Part shown: in pieces, positions 22,079 through 34,600 of the stretch
Numbering within the stretch: the first letter of the stretch is position 1
Layout: each line of letters opens with the position of its first letter
NCBI GenBank assembly: GCA_034670405.1
Contig: JAXDDX010000039.1
Span: 3,342,501 to 3,406,500 of the forward strand
Source of the DNA: Hoplostethus atlanticus
Lineage: Eukaryota; Chordata; Actinopteri; Trachichthyiformes; Trachichthyidae
Direction: 5' to 3'
Length of the DNA stretch: 64,000 nucleotides
Translations under genes and position numbers: made by a program
Notes under the pieces: model-generated
The model's input: the letters and a program-made list of their open reading frames with translations, nothing else
Told to the model about the DNA's origin: nothing
The model's database searches: none

Positions 22079-22455
22079 TGTCAGCAACAATCTCTCCAGC
22101 CTCATCAGCATCACCTCTGCCTACAGTCTCTACCACAGTCCCAGCTTCTTCAACACTACCAGCTACTGATTCTGATGACATGAGTCTGAGTGATGGTAAG
22201 AAAGGAGAATGCCGCCGAAATGTACTTTCAAGTTTTTATGTTACAGAAATATGCATTTTCCCAACACTTCCTTGGCTGCTACAATTCTAAACAATTTGAG
22301 AGCACATTTCTATATATGTCAACACTACCCCTGGCCCTGACATGGTTTTTGTTTTGTAAAAGTTGGCTCTGTGTGTGTTTTAGGTGCTATTCAGAAGTAT
22401 TTTAGTGCAGTTGCACCAGTACCAGAGGAGACAACTGGACAAAGTCAACCATCAG
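22079..22455 (+). CDS. two in-phase exons of an unrecognised gene or transposase
   Basis: Exon 22079-22195 (acceptor ttgttgcag, donor GTAAGA) and exon 22384-22455 (acceptor gtgttttag, donor GTAGGT) join in phase. They encode a Ser/Thr/Pro-rich segment followed by LSDGAIQKYFSAVAPVPEE. The second part recalls acidic, Ser-rich N-termini of hAT/ZMYM-type transposase genes, but I cannot name it. No further exons were found on either side. Confidence 0.35.
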
Positions 22456-22752
22456 GTAGGTTACAACCACCTTGCTGCTGCTGTTTAAACAACATGCTTA
22501 GTTTGCTTGCTCACTATAATGGGACTGTTGCACTGTTGTCATTATGATGTTGCTATGAGTAACAAGTTTGATGATGATGATGATTAGTGTTGTTGTTGTG
22601 TTATCTTGTTGTTATTGCTGCTAATATTAACATTAATATTGTAGTGACACCGTTTATCACTTCCACAAAGACGCCAGGCTATATACAGAAAAATAACAAA
22701 TTAACCAAAACAGGTCAAATGGCTCAGAAATTCTGAATAACATCACGAAAAC

Positions 22753-24036
22753 TAGAGATACACCGATCGATCGGCCGATTTTCAGCTTGATCAGTCTCAG
22801 ATATAGCCGATTCTGTACCGGTCAAATTTGCACGCATGCGCCTCACGATGGTTCACGTTGCGCGCACAGCGGCACAGACAGTAACCGACAACATTTCTCA
22901 GTCTCCTTCCTTCAGTGTTAACTTTGACAATATGACAACAAAACGTCCCTGTTGTCTTAGCTAACGCTGTGCTTTTCAAAATACAAGAGAAAACACCCCG
23001 TACTTCACACAGACCCATAAAGAAGTCTACTAAGATCAGACAACAACACTCGTCAAACTTATAAGGACAAAACTCGGCGGAAACTAGTCAGTTCTCCTGA
23101 CGGACCCAGGAAACAGTGTCCCTCCCCGGCAGTAACGACTCGGTAGGTCCCGCTATGTAGTGAAGTTGATTTGAGGCTTGTTTTATCAAACGACATTAGC
23201 GATTTCAATCAAAAACGTGACAATGTCATCGACACTTTCCACCATACATGGTGTGTCAGGATGTTTCACAGCATAATCTGACAGCTCCCATAAGGTTATA
23301 ACAGCGGGGGCGTTTAGGCGGTCCAGCCATTTTTAGGACTACGGGTATAGGAAAATTGAACTTCGAAAAACTACAAACATGTCAACATCGCGAACAACAT
23401 TTCCGGTTCCGGTTAGTTGATAACAACTTGAAGTATATATAAAAACAAAGTTCAGAACTTGATTTTCTGTTTTTGATGCATTTTAAATGATTAGGCCTAT
23501 ACATATGTTGACATAAAGGTGCCTTGTTATATTCTTCTGTTTCTATTACCTGTTGCACCGGTTTTCATTTGGAAAAATACATATACCCTACTGCACTAAA
23601 AAAAAAAAAAAAAAGGTTTGTCCTGTAATCTGGTGCATTTTTAAAGGTAATGGAAAACATTTGATGTATGAGAGGTGTGTTGTTACAGATCTGTTGCACC
23701 TGTTTTCTTTTGGGAAAGTAAAACATATTAGATAAAGTGGGATATACTGCAATTCATCTTCAGTTGGATTTTATTTGTACAAAAAAGCTCTGTCCAGTAA
23801 CCTGGAGAGTGAGAGTGAGAGAAGGTCCTGTAACCTGGTGCAGTTTTGGAGAAAATAGTTATTTAATAGTCAATGTTTTATTATGAACATACAATTGAAT
23901 TTTCCATTAAAGAAAAGTTACAAAAATGTTTGTGTATGCTGTCAATTATAGTTCTTAGAAAGAAAGAAAATCGGAATCGGCAGGTCAGACTCGGAATCGG
24001 AAATCGGTCAAGAAAATTGCAATCGGTGCATCTCTA
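22753..24036. mobile_element. hAT-like non-autonomous element
   Basis: Terminal inverted repeats tagagatacaccgatcgatc (left) and gcaatcggtgcatctcta (right) with repeated cggaatcgg motifs inside the right end. The interior is non-coding. Bases 23646-23980 are closely similar to 58790-59105. No clear 8-bp duplication is visible. Confidence 0.7.
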
Positions 24037-24295
24037 ATGAACATCACATAAGCACACAGAATTCACTGTACTGAGATGCACAGTTTTTAAACGTGTAATT
24101 TACAGTGAAAGGATCTGTGTTATTCTCTTTTACTTATATTTGTGCAATTTCATTTTCTAAAGAAATGTATTGTACATAGTTATTTATTGTTTTCATATTG
24201 TGCTTTATTTTTTAATTAAAAGCTTTATTGATAATAAAGTATTCCTAGTCATTCATTTTCATTCAGGGATATTAAAATGACAGTTGTTTGGGTTT

Positions 24296-24500
24296 GGGGG
24301 GGCTCCACTGTAAGATGTCACTTAGGGCCCCAAAATGTTCAGCAACGGCCCTGGATGACTTCATCGCAAGTTCAAGGGACGTAGAAGAGGCCCACTCAGT
24401 GACAATGACAGCAAAGCACATCATGTCTACTGCTGGCATGGATCTCTGTAAATGGATGACGAACTCCCCTGCGCTGAAAGACAAATCTACACCTATACCC
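24296..24500 (+). pseudogene. BEL/Pao-type pol fragment
   Basis: The plus frame reads LDDFIASSRDVEEAHSVTM then AKHIMSTAGMDLCKWMTNS. It resembles the RT stretch around the YVDD box and the downstream 'L.KW.TNS' segment of BEL/Pao retrotransposons, with the first two residues of the box altered. About 60 residues remain and no LTRs are near. Confidence 0.55.
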
Positions 24501-24559
24501 TACAGTATCAGACATAAAGTGTAACGTTAACAGAAAATAAAAAATATATATAATGATGT

Positions 24560-25757
24560 AGGCTGTATCGGGGATACAGTCACGGTTCAGAGCGTTGCTA
24601 GGCAACCCCATTTAACCATGAGTGATCCAGCAATACCTCAAGTGGCCTTGAGCGCAGTATCTTGTGAATATATGTCAAAATGTTTCCACGGTTGCGAGGA
24701 GGATTAAGCATTTAGCATTGCATTAACTGTTACTGTATGGGATTTACAGTAGAACACGCTTTCAGCCAATCTCCAGGATGGAAACCCGTTTAATAAAAAT
24801 ATAATAATAACGTCCAGTCCGGACAGCTCAGTCGTTAGAGCATGAGCCTCTCACTCATAGGGTTGTGGGTTCGATTCCCACAGTGTCAATGACTGTAATG
24901 TAATAAGATGTTATGTATAGCCTTTGCTACATAAATTATGGCCAGAGATAGTCTAATATTTAACAGCAGAATTGCAAAAAACTAAATTGGTCGTGGTCGT
25001 GGATGAGGGAGGGATTGTACGCAGGGCTTTCCAAAGAGAAAGATCAGACCCACTGGTTTACCCAGACCAACATGTGTTGAGCGGTAGTTTCTCAGGTGAA
25101 ATTCATTCATTAGATCTACAGTTTACTAATGCCACATATAGAAAACAGCACACACCACAGTAAAACTCACAGTCCCACAGATTGTGTGCATTGTCTCGGT
25201 TTTTCAAGTGGTACACTTGAGGTTTCATATATGGCATGGTTTCATGTATAATATTTTTAGCACAGCTTTTCAGTTTTTTAATATTGTTGGAACACATTTC
25301 CATTTAATTAGATCTATCCAAGTTGTCAGTTTTTAATTCAACAATTACTTACGCATTCAATCGATCAGCAATTTGTTGCCAATCTTTCTCTCTCCCATTA
25401 TTTATGGCAATCGTATTTCCCTTTTTAGTTATAATATGCCTGAATTCTTCATGGACGTCCACTAAAAGTTACTGCTCAGTGGCCGTGAACATTGCGGCTC
25501 TGTCTTTAGTGTCATTTTTCCACATGATGAATCGATCAGATCCATGACCCACCTCTCGGGCTGCTTAAATAAACTGTGTATAAATGTGCACGTGCAATTA
25601 TCTGGATTGCTTGAGCCTGGCTTGAATTAGCCAGATCACGGTAGCTTGACTTCAGCTTCGTGGAACCGCTTTAGCCCCGATTGACTTGTTAGGTTAACTC
25701 AAACCAGGCTTGCGAGATTAATCTCCACTTTTCTAAACCTGCTTTGTGGAACAGCCC
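24560..25757. mobile_element. Harbinger-type remnant with SINE head
   Basis: This block recurs at 55203-56117. It contains a tRNA-like SINE head (24825-24885: cagctcagtcgttagagcat, gtgggttcgattcccac). On the minus strand of 25330-25540 a degraded Myb/SANT-like frame is visible (KDWQQIADRLNA, with KDRAAMFTATEQ upstream). The right end, taaacctgctttgtggaaca followed by gccccca, is a Harbinger-type terminus. The matching left terminus is missing. Confidence 0.6.
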
Positions 25758-28597
25758 CCAGGACGTGGCCTGACATTCAAGAAACAAAGAAAGACACAAA
25801 TAAATGACAACAACTCATGTTTGTCTTTTGCCCACTTTTCTGATTTTTTTTTATTGATAACATAAATGTGATACAGAAATTACCTCAATTACCTTTCCAT
25901 TTAAGTCACAATCTACATTTAACTCGAACCTTCAAATCATGAACATGATATAGCATTCAGAATTACAAAATGATGTCCCTATCCTAATGTATATAATATC
26001 TTATTTCCTTCATATCACAGACCACATCCCATCCAATGGTCAGAGCAATCCCTGACAAAGCTCTCTTCATGTCATTACTTCATAGTGTTTTAGTTTTGTT
26101 ATTCAGTACTAAGGTTGCATATAGGCTGCATAGTTGTTGTATGGTAGGTAGTCTGCATTAGTTTAATATAAAACCCTAATACCATATATAATTTAGTTTA
26201 TAAAGAATAATATCCTGTAGAAGTCCTTCATTCATCAGTTTTGTGAGTCACTGCGCAGGAAAACCATTTCCATCAGATGCCATGTATTTGTCCATGCTAC
26301 AGTCAAAGATATCTTCCTGATCAAAATCTCAATATTACCTTTGATATGAATCATCTATTTTTTGTATAAATGTATAAATTGTTGCTTACTTAAGTGATTG
26401 GATTAATTTCCAATATTAGCTTTTGAATTTGTAGTTTAAAATCTTTGGACAGTATGATTTTCTTTCTGTGGTAGCTAGCAGGCCTTTAGCCAAACAGCCC
26501 AAACTGGAAATCTGGAAGTGTGCAGTGACTCCTTAGCTCCCACCTCCCACCACCTGTCATTTCCTTCCTTCCCAATCACACTGCTTATATAAATGTCACC
26601 CAGTTAAAGACCCCAGGAAAAATGAACTTAGCCCCTCAACACAAAATTGAACATCTATTATACTTATGAGAATTTTTTGTCCACTCATTCTGTTTTCAGT
26701 GATGTAAGTCACTGTCAACGTACTCAATGCACCTTTACTTTTATTAAAGACTTTGCAGTAACATCACCGATCTACTACCAACCAGGTCTCATCCATCATT
26801 GAGCCACTGGAGAATTGTCTGTTAGTTAATAATTCCTAAATGAATATATGAACCAGGCTAGAAACAGTGAGCTAGCTGAACCAGGTTGTTGTGGTGTGTC
26901 TGTAGATCATCCAGTAACGTTCTCAGTAAAAGTGATCAGTGTGATCAGGTAGATTTGTCTCCAAATGTAGGTTACTGTGACTCAGTAAACTGTCTTGTCT
27001 TTAGCCCTAGTCTCTACTCCAAAACACTCTGAGTTGGAGCTGGAGAAGAGTCAGCTCAGTTAACCTGAACTAACTGGTAGCTAGCTAACTAGCCAGCAGG
27101 CTAGTTTAGTTACTGTTAACATGGGACTACTAGCCACTGCTAACGCTAGCTTCGCTAGTCTATTCCATACTGTTGTGGAGACGGTCAAGTCCTGAATTTA
27201 AAAATGTAGTCCACTTTCAGCTGTTGTTGCCGAATGGATCTAATATAGCCACCAGAGGGTGTGTTACATCACTTGAAAGCTTCTATTGCCACGTTCATGT
27301 AAACTGGAACCTTTAGTAGCACCAGAGTTATTGTATCCTCATCTGTAATCTTATGTAATATTTGTATTATGTAATATTTATTGTACTTGTACTGTCTATA
27401 TTCTATTCTGTCATCTCTCAAGTTTTATCTCTCATCTCATCTCAATTCCTGGGTCATCAGTTGCTGCCATGGAGCATTTGGCTAGCATGGCCAACAAGGT
27501 GACGACCCTCATACTGGTCAGCTCCCATCACTCCAACACACAATTCTTTTCAACAGCACATAAAATTCATAACCAAGGGGACTGAATCAGAAGTCAGGGA
27601 TCATTCTGGGTCTAGAGCTTGTAGGTCCAAATCACCATGGAGCCAACCTGAGGAGAAACCCAGAGCAAACCATGATTAGAAAGCGACCTCCTTCTGTATA
27701 ACACCTGCAACAGCTCTGTCCCAAGTGCCTTATAGCTGTAACTATTTACTGACCTCCAAATTCTGTAGAAAGAAAATGTGGCAATGACTTGAATATATAT
27801 ATGAATATATCACATTAATATCTGACGCTGGTATGAGCATTGTGAGGTGTGCACTGATATATTATCAGAAAACTATTTTGTTCTGCAGAAGGAGCCATGA
27901 TTTCACGCTCGTGTTCGTTGTCTCCTGTGCCGTTTCCATGGACATAACACATTTCCAAGGCAACATGTTGAGCGAATAAACATGGTGGCACAGACGCCCG
28001 TAAAGGTAATAAAAGCTTCTTGTTTAGTGCGTATTTCAAAAGTCGGCTATTCATTGAAAATTTCAGGCAAATGAACATCGGCATTTGCCCAAGATGTGAA
28101 AAGAAATGCAGCGATGCTGCAACTGTTATTGACTGCTTGACCATGAGCATTGAAAATATTGAAAATAAATTTAGAGAATGTGTCACTGATAATATTTTCA
28201 CACATTTGCATCTCTGCTAGAGAATGGCAACTTCGAGCTGCTGCCATTCTCGTCCATCCTGCATCCTGCACACTGTTTTCTGCAGTAGCACCGGCTGATC
28301 ATGCATGCATGTTAAATTGTGTAAAGGCCAACCCTCCGCCCCAAATTTCAGACTTCAACAACTTTCACACCGTTTCTATGGAATCAGGTTTTGCCAATAT
28401 AATCAATCAAAAATAAGAATTTGACAGAGAATAAAACTCACTGAAGCAAAAAAAATGTCATCTCAAAAGTAAAACCTATAACTTGCAAACAAATTATCTG
28501 TATAATCGTGTAAACTATTGGTCTTTTACTTTTCTGATATAACTGTCAGTAGGACCTCTGCTCCTACCTAATTGGTCACCTGGAAATCTGCCCTTAC
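25758..28597. other. intergenic, no recognisable gene
   Basis: AT-rich sequence between the Harbinger remnant and the last exon of the minus-strand VWD/ZP gene. I see no coding exon, RNA gene or clear element. The 3' UTR of the VWD/ZP gene must lie in the right-hand part; a minus-strand AATAAA is present near 27378, too distant to assign with confidence. Confidence 0.5.
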
Positions 28598-28690
28598 CTA
28601 ATTGGTCCAGGCCATGGTGATGATGGCTGGGTATTCATCTTCATATTTAGACATGGGGGATCTGCGTCTTCTACCACTTCGGCTACAGGT
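28598..28690 (-). CDS. VWD/ZP gene exon 17: furin-type site and stop
   Basis: The exon starts TCSRSGRRRRSPMS and ends AIITMAWTN-TAG. The tetrabasic stretch is a consensus furin cleavage site where ZP precursors are normally cut. Only about 20 residues follow and there is no transmembrane or GPI-type tail. The TAG stop is directly followed by GTAAGG, a consensus splice donor. Confidence 0.8.
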   Translation of the reverse strand, partial: TCSRSGRRRRSPMSKYEDEYPAIITMAWTN

Positions 28691-31600
28691 CTGGGAGAAG
28701 GAACAGAGAGAGAGATGTAGAGTTCAATAGATGTTTCTTTTGAAGGCCGATACTCATATTGATCTCTGTTTGTCCATTTTCATATCTAGTAATAATAGTA
28801 CATAATCATGAATACTTTTGTTAAATCCAATCAAGTCATATTAGAAACAAGTCAGGGTAAGGGCTTCCCATAGAGAACAAGTGTAATTTCGATCAATTCT
28901 ACAGTAACTATACAATCAAACAAATGGCATCATAATCATCATATCATAGGTGGACGACACTGACTGGACCAGATCCCATTTTTAATGAAAGGACAAGACC
29001 AGCCTGCTATGTCAGCAAACCGAGGTATTGGTCTAACACCATTAAGGTGAATGTATTTGTGCATATCTGTGAGTGTAGGCTTACCGGGACACAGGTATTG
29101 CCCTTCTTGACACACAGCTTGACTTTGCAATGCAGGTAGACGTTACCAGTTTCCCCAGAGAACTGGAACATGTTGAAGGAGAAGTAGTTGGACATTCCCA
29201 GTCCGTTGCCCATCACCCTCACTGTCTCGTCAATATGGTTAGCACAGCTGCTCAGAAATAAGGAAAGCAGAAATGACATTACCAGCTACACCAGTAGTAC
29301 AGCCTACTGGGTAAAGGGACTGGCCAATAACAACAAACTCAGTTTTGGACCCCCCCCTCCAAGCCATTTTGTCCTGTCTTTGAGCCAGACACTGAACTTG
29401 TTCACTCATTGTAAGCTGCAGCAGGTAAGTTAATTGCAATTAAATGCAAGGCCTTGGCATCCCATGTTCAGAGACAGGGTACAACATAGACATATATACA
29501 TAGACGCCGCATTGGCCTGTGGATCGTACGTCAACGTCGCCGCCATATTGGTTCGGACAAGACTGGCCTGTAAACACATACAAGTAAACGGGGGAGCTGC
29601 GGTTTTTCTGGATGAAAAGCACTATAACGTTTACATTTCTCAACCGATTTCAATGAGTCGTTTTTATATTCAAGGGTTTATGATCTACGTGGAGTAGAAA
29701 AAAAAGTTTTGTCTCCAGTTACTTAGAATCTCGATAGTTAGGCTATAATCGCTGTGTATCAACTCTTTCTCTTTGGGAAACCTTCAAAGTGTGAGAAAAC
29801 TACAGTCAGATTCATAATATGTCAGTCGCTCAGCCGAAACGAGTAGCTTGTCATAAAAATCGGTTTGGAGAAATATAGATATATAAATATAGATGAAAAT
29901 CTCGATAGGTCATTTGAATTTTCCCTCTTTATTTGTCCTCTGGGGATCAATAAAGGCGTATCTTATCTTATAATAGTCTTTGTCTGTAATTGTCTGTCTT
30001 GGAGTATATCTGTGTCCTTTCACTGCTATAAAAATATAGAAAGCAGACTGACTGCCAGTGTCTCACTATTTTAATTTGGATTTGCCGATTTTGTTCCATT
30101 TTTCCTAATGATGGTCAATTATTAGTACTTAAAAATGCGCTATTTTTTCAGTATTTCAAAGTGAATGAGCTGTGTTCTGACCTGGAGCACAAGAAAAGCT
30201 AAAATGATCGGGACATGGACAGAAAAAGAACTTTCTGCACATTTCATGTACATTAAATTAGATTATATATGGACATCTCCACAAGTATAAACCAAGGAAA
30301 ATAAGCCAAATCCATGCTTGACAAACCTGAGTTTTTACAATGCCTTATGACAATGAATTATTTTCCACCACGTAAGTAATTCAGTTCATGTGAGCCTAAC
30401 GTTGACACTGCTCTCTTGAGCGTCTAGCAGCGATTATAGCCTAACTAAGTAACTGGAGACAAAACTTTTTTTTCTACGATCATAAACCCTTGAATATAAA
30501 ACGACTCATTGAAATCGGTTGAGAAATGTAAACGTTATAGTGCTTTTCATCCAGAAAAACCGCAGCTCCCCCGTTTACTTGTATTTGTTTACAGGCCAGT
30601 CTTGCCCGGACCAATATGGCGGCGACGTTGACGTGTTGTAGCAATGGGCCAAAGCAGTCAATGCGGCGTCTACGTATATATGTCTATGGGGTACAACCCC
30701 TGTGTTCCTCACCCTTGGACGACGAGGTCGTATCTCACGCTCCCATTAGCCGATGGCTGATTGGTTGCCCAGCAGGATTCAGTCACCACAACGACCATTT
30801 GGTCATCCAGCCCATATGTCTTTAGCTCCACCCAAATCCTCTGGTTCAGTTGGATCTCAGTGCTCGACTGGATGGCTTGACTTCGAAGGGCATCGGTGTA
30901 GGTCTTCATGGTCAGTGTGTAAGTCCATGTTCCAGATGTAATCTGCTGGACCACAGAGCTGGGGAAGACAGACATACTTCAGTTGTCTTCAACTCAGAAA
31001 CTAAGTAAGTAAGTAAGTAAGTAACTAAGTTAGGACGTTTCCTTAGTACAACAAGCTTCTATCAGCATGAAAATGAAGTTTACAGCCAAGCTAAGGCACC
31101 ATGGCAGCTACATGCTGACAGTTTAGCCTGGCACTTAAAAAACGTTAATGCCCTCAGAGAGGCAAGATACAGCTGGATATGGTGGGAGCCTAGAGGTTAT
31201 TATCCAGGAATTCCAACCAGCAACCTTCTGGAGCCATTCTGGTTCAAATACCTGGACCCTTGGAGCCTACCATTGAGGTACCTTTCAGCAAGGCACATAT
31301 CAACTTGTATGTCAAAAATTAGAAGACTGAGTGGTGCTGAAAAAGACCATGGAGCTCAGTCAACTTCCCCAGGTTAAATAGAGTTTAAAACAAAAAGGTG
31401 ATTTAGGGTTCCACCTGTCGAACTATTTTACCCCCCACATACCCGTCTTTGATTCTGATGCCTATGGACATGCTCTTGGCTTCCGGCTGAGCGTAGGAGC
31501 AGGAGAAGTCAATCTTGAATTCTTCCTGGCGACGGATTGACATGTTACTGCCCCGCATCAAGATGGCGTTCTTGTAGATCAGTCGGGTGTCATTTGCCTA

Positions 31601-34600
31601 CAGGGTGAGGACAATTCAGACGCTATTATAGGACAAGCTTTCAGATGCAGAAATCTTTAGATTACACTTATAGGCAACTACTGTAGCTGCCACTCTTATC
31701 CAAAACAATCTACAGTGAGTGCAATAGTAGAACAGCTTTGTAGATCACCAACATTACAAGAAACTGATAGTAAAGAGGTCGCGGTTCAGAGCCACAGTGC
31801 TCTGACAATATTCCTGTGACCACAGAATTATAAGAGACAGAAGTGCTAGGAAACACTAAGGAGTGGTAGAAGAGATTTGGGTGTTTTTTGATAGTAATCA
31901 GAGTTAAGTAGAGGCGAGCACCCACCATGACCACCATGCCGCAGGTGTTGGTGCTGTTGTAGCTGAAGGTCACCATGTGGGTGAGACTGTCCATTTGGCC
32001 TCTGCAGGTTTCATTATTGAGGTGTAGGAGGGAGTAGTCGATGCCTTTGGCCTCCAGGACACAAGCAATCACACTTAACGAAGCAGAGTTCTGCTCACAG
32101 ACCGTCTGCTCAACTGAACCCACACCAGGACAGACAAGGTGAGTCAACATACATACACAATTGCACACATACAATATAGCAGAATAGTGCAACTGTGATA
32201 TGAATTGCAATGGACCTCAGATTTCAACATTTAAAACAATGTCCAAAACTATTTGTAGAGAAAATGAGATGCTCAAGCTTAGTCCTCAGTTTGAAGCTAA
32301 TGAAAGATGTTTCTCTGACATGAACCTGATGTGTAGAAGGGTTTGACCGATATGGGCTTTTAAATGCTTTTTGAGGCTATAGATGGCCAATAGTTTATGC
32401 TGATATAAGAGAAAAGCCTCTGCAGGGTATCTGTGAAAAGTCTGAAAATAAATTAGCTCAATTTAAGGTCCTAAAACTTAAAATGTGTTAAATACTCTTA
32501 TGGTTTATTTTTAGGTTTATTTTTTCACCATACAATGACTGCGCTGTTTGTGCTGCATGTCCATCATTAATACACAATAGAGTTTGTAGTCCAACATGCA
32601 TCTATCCGCTCTACTCAGTTGGACTTCATGTCCCTTAACAATTAATTTCCTACTGCCATTTTTTATACTGCCCATTTACAGCTCTGGAAAAAATTAAGAG
32701 ACCACTCCAAATTATCATTTTCTCTGGTTTTACTATTTATAGGTATGTGTTTGAGTAAAATGAACATTTTTGTTTTATTCTATAAACTACTGACATGAGT
32801 TGTGCCTGTGTTGGAATTCAACAGACACTGGAATGGAATGGCTGCCATACATAGAGATGCTGATTTAAGATTTTTTTTTCCCAGAGCTGTATAGTTGCAA
32901 TGTCATCAGAAATGGGCTGGTTTTGTCACATTTGTTTCTTCCTTTTAGCTTTTAAATTGCTCTTAAATTCAATTCCAGGTAGCATTAAAAAGTTCTGAAA
33001 CCTGCGACTTTGTCGCTAGATTTAGAGACTTTTCAGACCTCCTGGGCGACTTTATTATTAAAAAGTGACTAGCGACAAATCTGGCTACTTTTTGAAACAT
33101 AGGAGAAAATGTTATTTGTTGCCAGCCAATGCATTAGGTGAAAATTGCTATCGCTGATACACACAAATTTGTGCCGACTGGCCAGTCTGAACACAGCACC
33201 CTCCTCCGCTAGAGCAGGGGGAGAGGGGAGGGGCCTGTCAGCGGGTGCCTAGACTCACTGCACACACACGGACTTCCAGCTCACTGGATAGCCGCTGATA
33301 AATGTTTCTTGATTATTGATTCATTATTAATGAGGTTTGGTCTTTGTCAATATGTAAATAGTTAGTTTGCCCTAACAAAAGAAGTTCTGTTTCGGCGTGT
33401 AGCCTTTTAACGAAAAAACTGTTTTTTATTTCACTTACCCAAACAGATGTCCGTAATCCTTCACTTGTCTACTTTCACCGCGGTGGCATGCGCCACATCT
33501 CCTATGCACAAATAAACTTTTCGACTTTGTTAAAGACAGGTATGCTCCAACATCTCCATTGTAATGAAACCAAAGATGGCTGACAGACGCCTCAAATTCT
33601 TGTTCGGCAGTTTTCTTCCGAGCAATGTGCAAGCTGAAACCGCGGTGAAAGTAGACAAGTGGATTGAGGACATCTGTTTGGGTAAGTGAAATTCAACATA
33701 GTTTTCGCTACTTAGCCTAGCTGACCTAGCCTAGCCTAGCTTTCAAGTTCAAACTAGCTAGTTACCTAGCCTGCTGACATTCCAAGATCATGAATGCCAT
33801 GGTCATAAACGAATTAAAGAATTTCTATTTTGACCAGAGTTCCTCCTTTGCCATTCAAGATTTGCAGTTAGCTAAAAAAAAACTCCACCAATGATATTAT
33901 TTCTGCTACCAGTACAATTCTGCCTTGTAGAAATGTATATATATATATATATAATATAACTAAAACAACAATCAGCTTTTTTAGGCGGGTTAGCAGTTCC
34001 TTAGGGCAGTGTGAGGCAGGTTGAGCACCCCTGAAGCTGTTGAGTAAAAAACTCTCTCTGAGAAAATATTACAGCCTTTTAGGATTAGGAAATCGCAGCA
34101 GTCAAAGTCGTACCGAACTTGTTTATCGAGACAATAATGGACCGGCAGAGGCAGGTGTTCTGGCTTCCATTTGACTTCATCTGACCACAGAACTCATGTT
34201 CATTGCAGAACATGTCCTGACAGAAGGCCTGTGGGACAGCAGCTGCAGACAGACAGGCAAACAGAACGACAGGCAGGTAAACAGACAGATACAGACCAAA
34301 TATCTTAAAAAGTGATTAGGAACGAGTAAAGGCAGTGTACTGGTAAGCAAACATGTGGTGTTGTATTGGGCTCCAGCTCTTTATTTATGTTATTTCTTCT
34401 TTATTGGACAGTAGAAAGTCCAGTGATGGATGGAAGGAACAACAGGCAGGAGGACAGGCCACAACAGGTCCACATTCAACCAGATGATATTGCTTCAAAA
34501 TCAGTTCAGATCGATCCAGATCCATTTGGCCTGGGCTAATTGGTCTCTAACATGCCAATAAGTATGACTCTAAGGGTGCAATCACCCCTACAGTTTGTTT

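Noticed and set aside
24825-24890. Possible tRNA gene
   Set aside because: Same SINE head as at 7848, embedded in a repeated block; no cloverleaf.
34228-34230. Acceptor at 34229 for exon 12 of the VWD/ZP gene
   Set aside because: It gives a phase clash with exon 11 and a stop soon after; the acceptor before 34242 keeps the frame.
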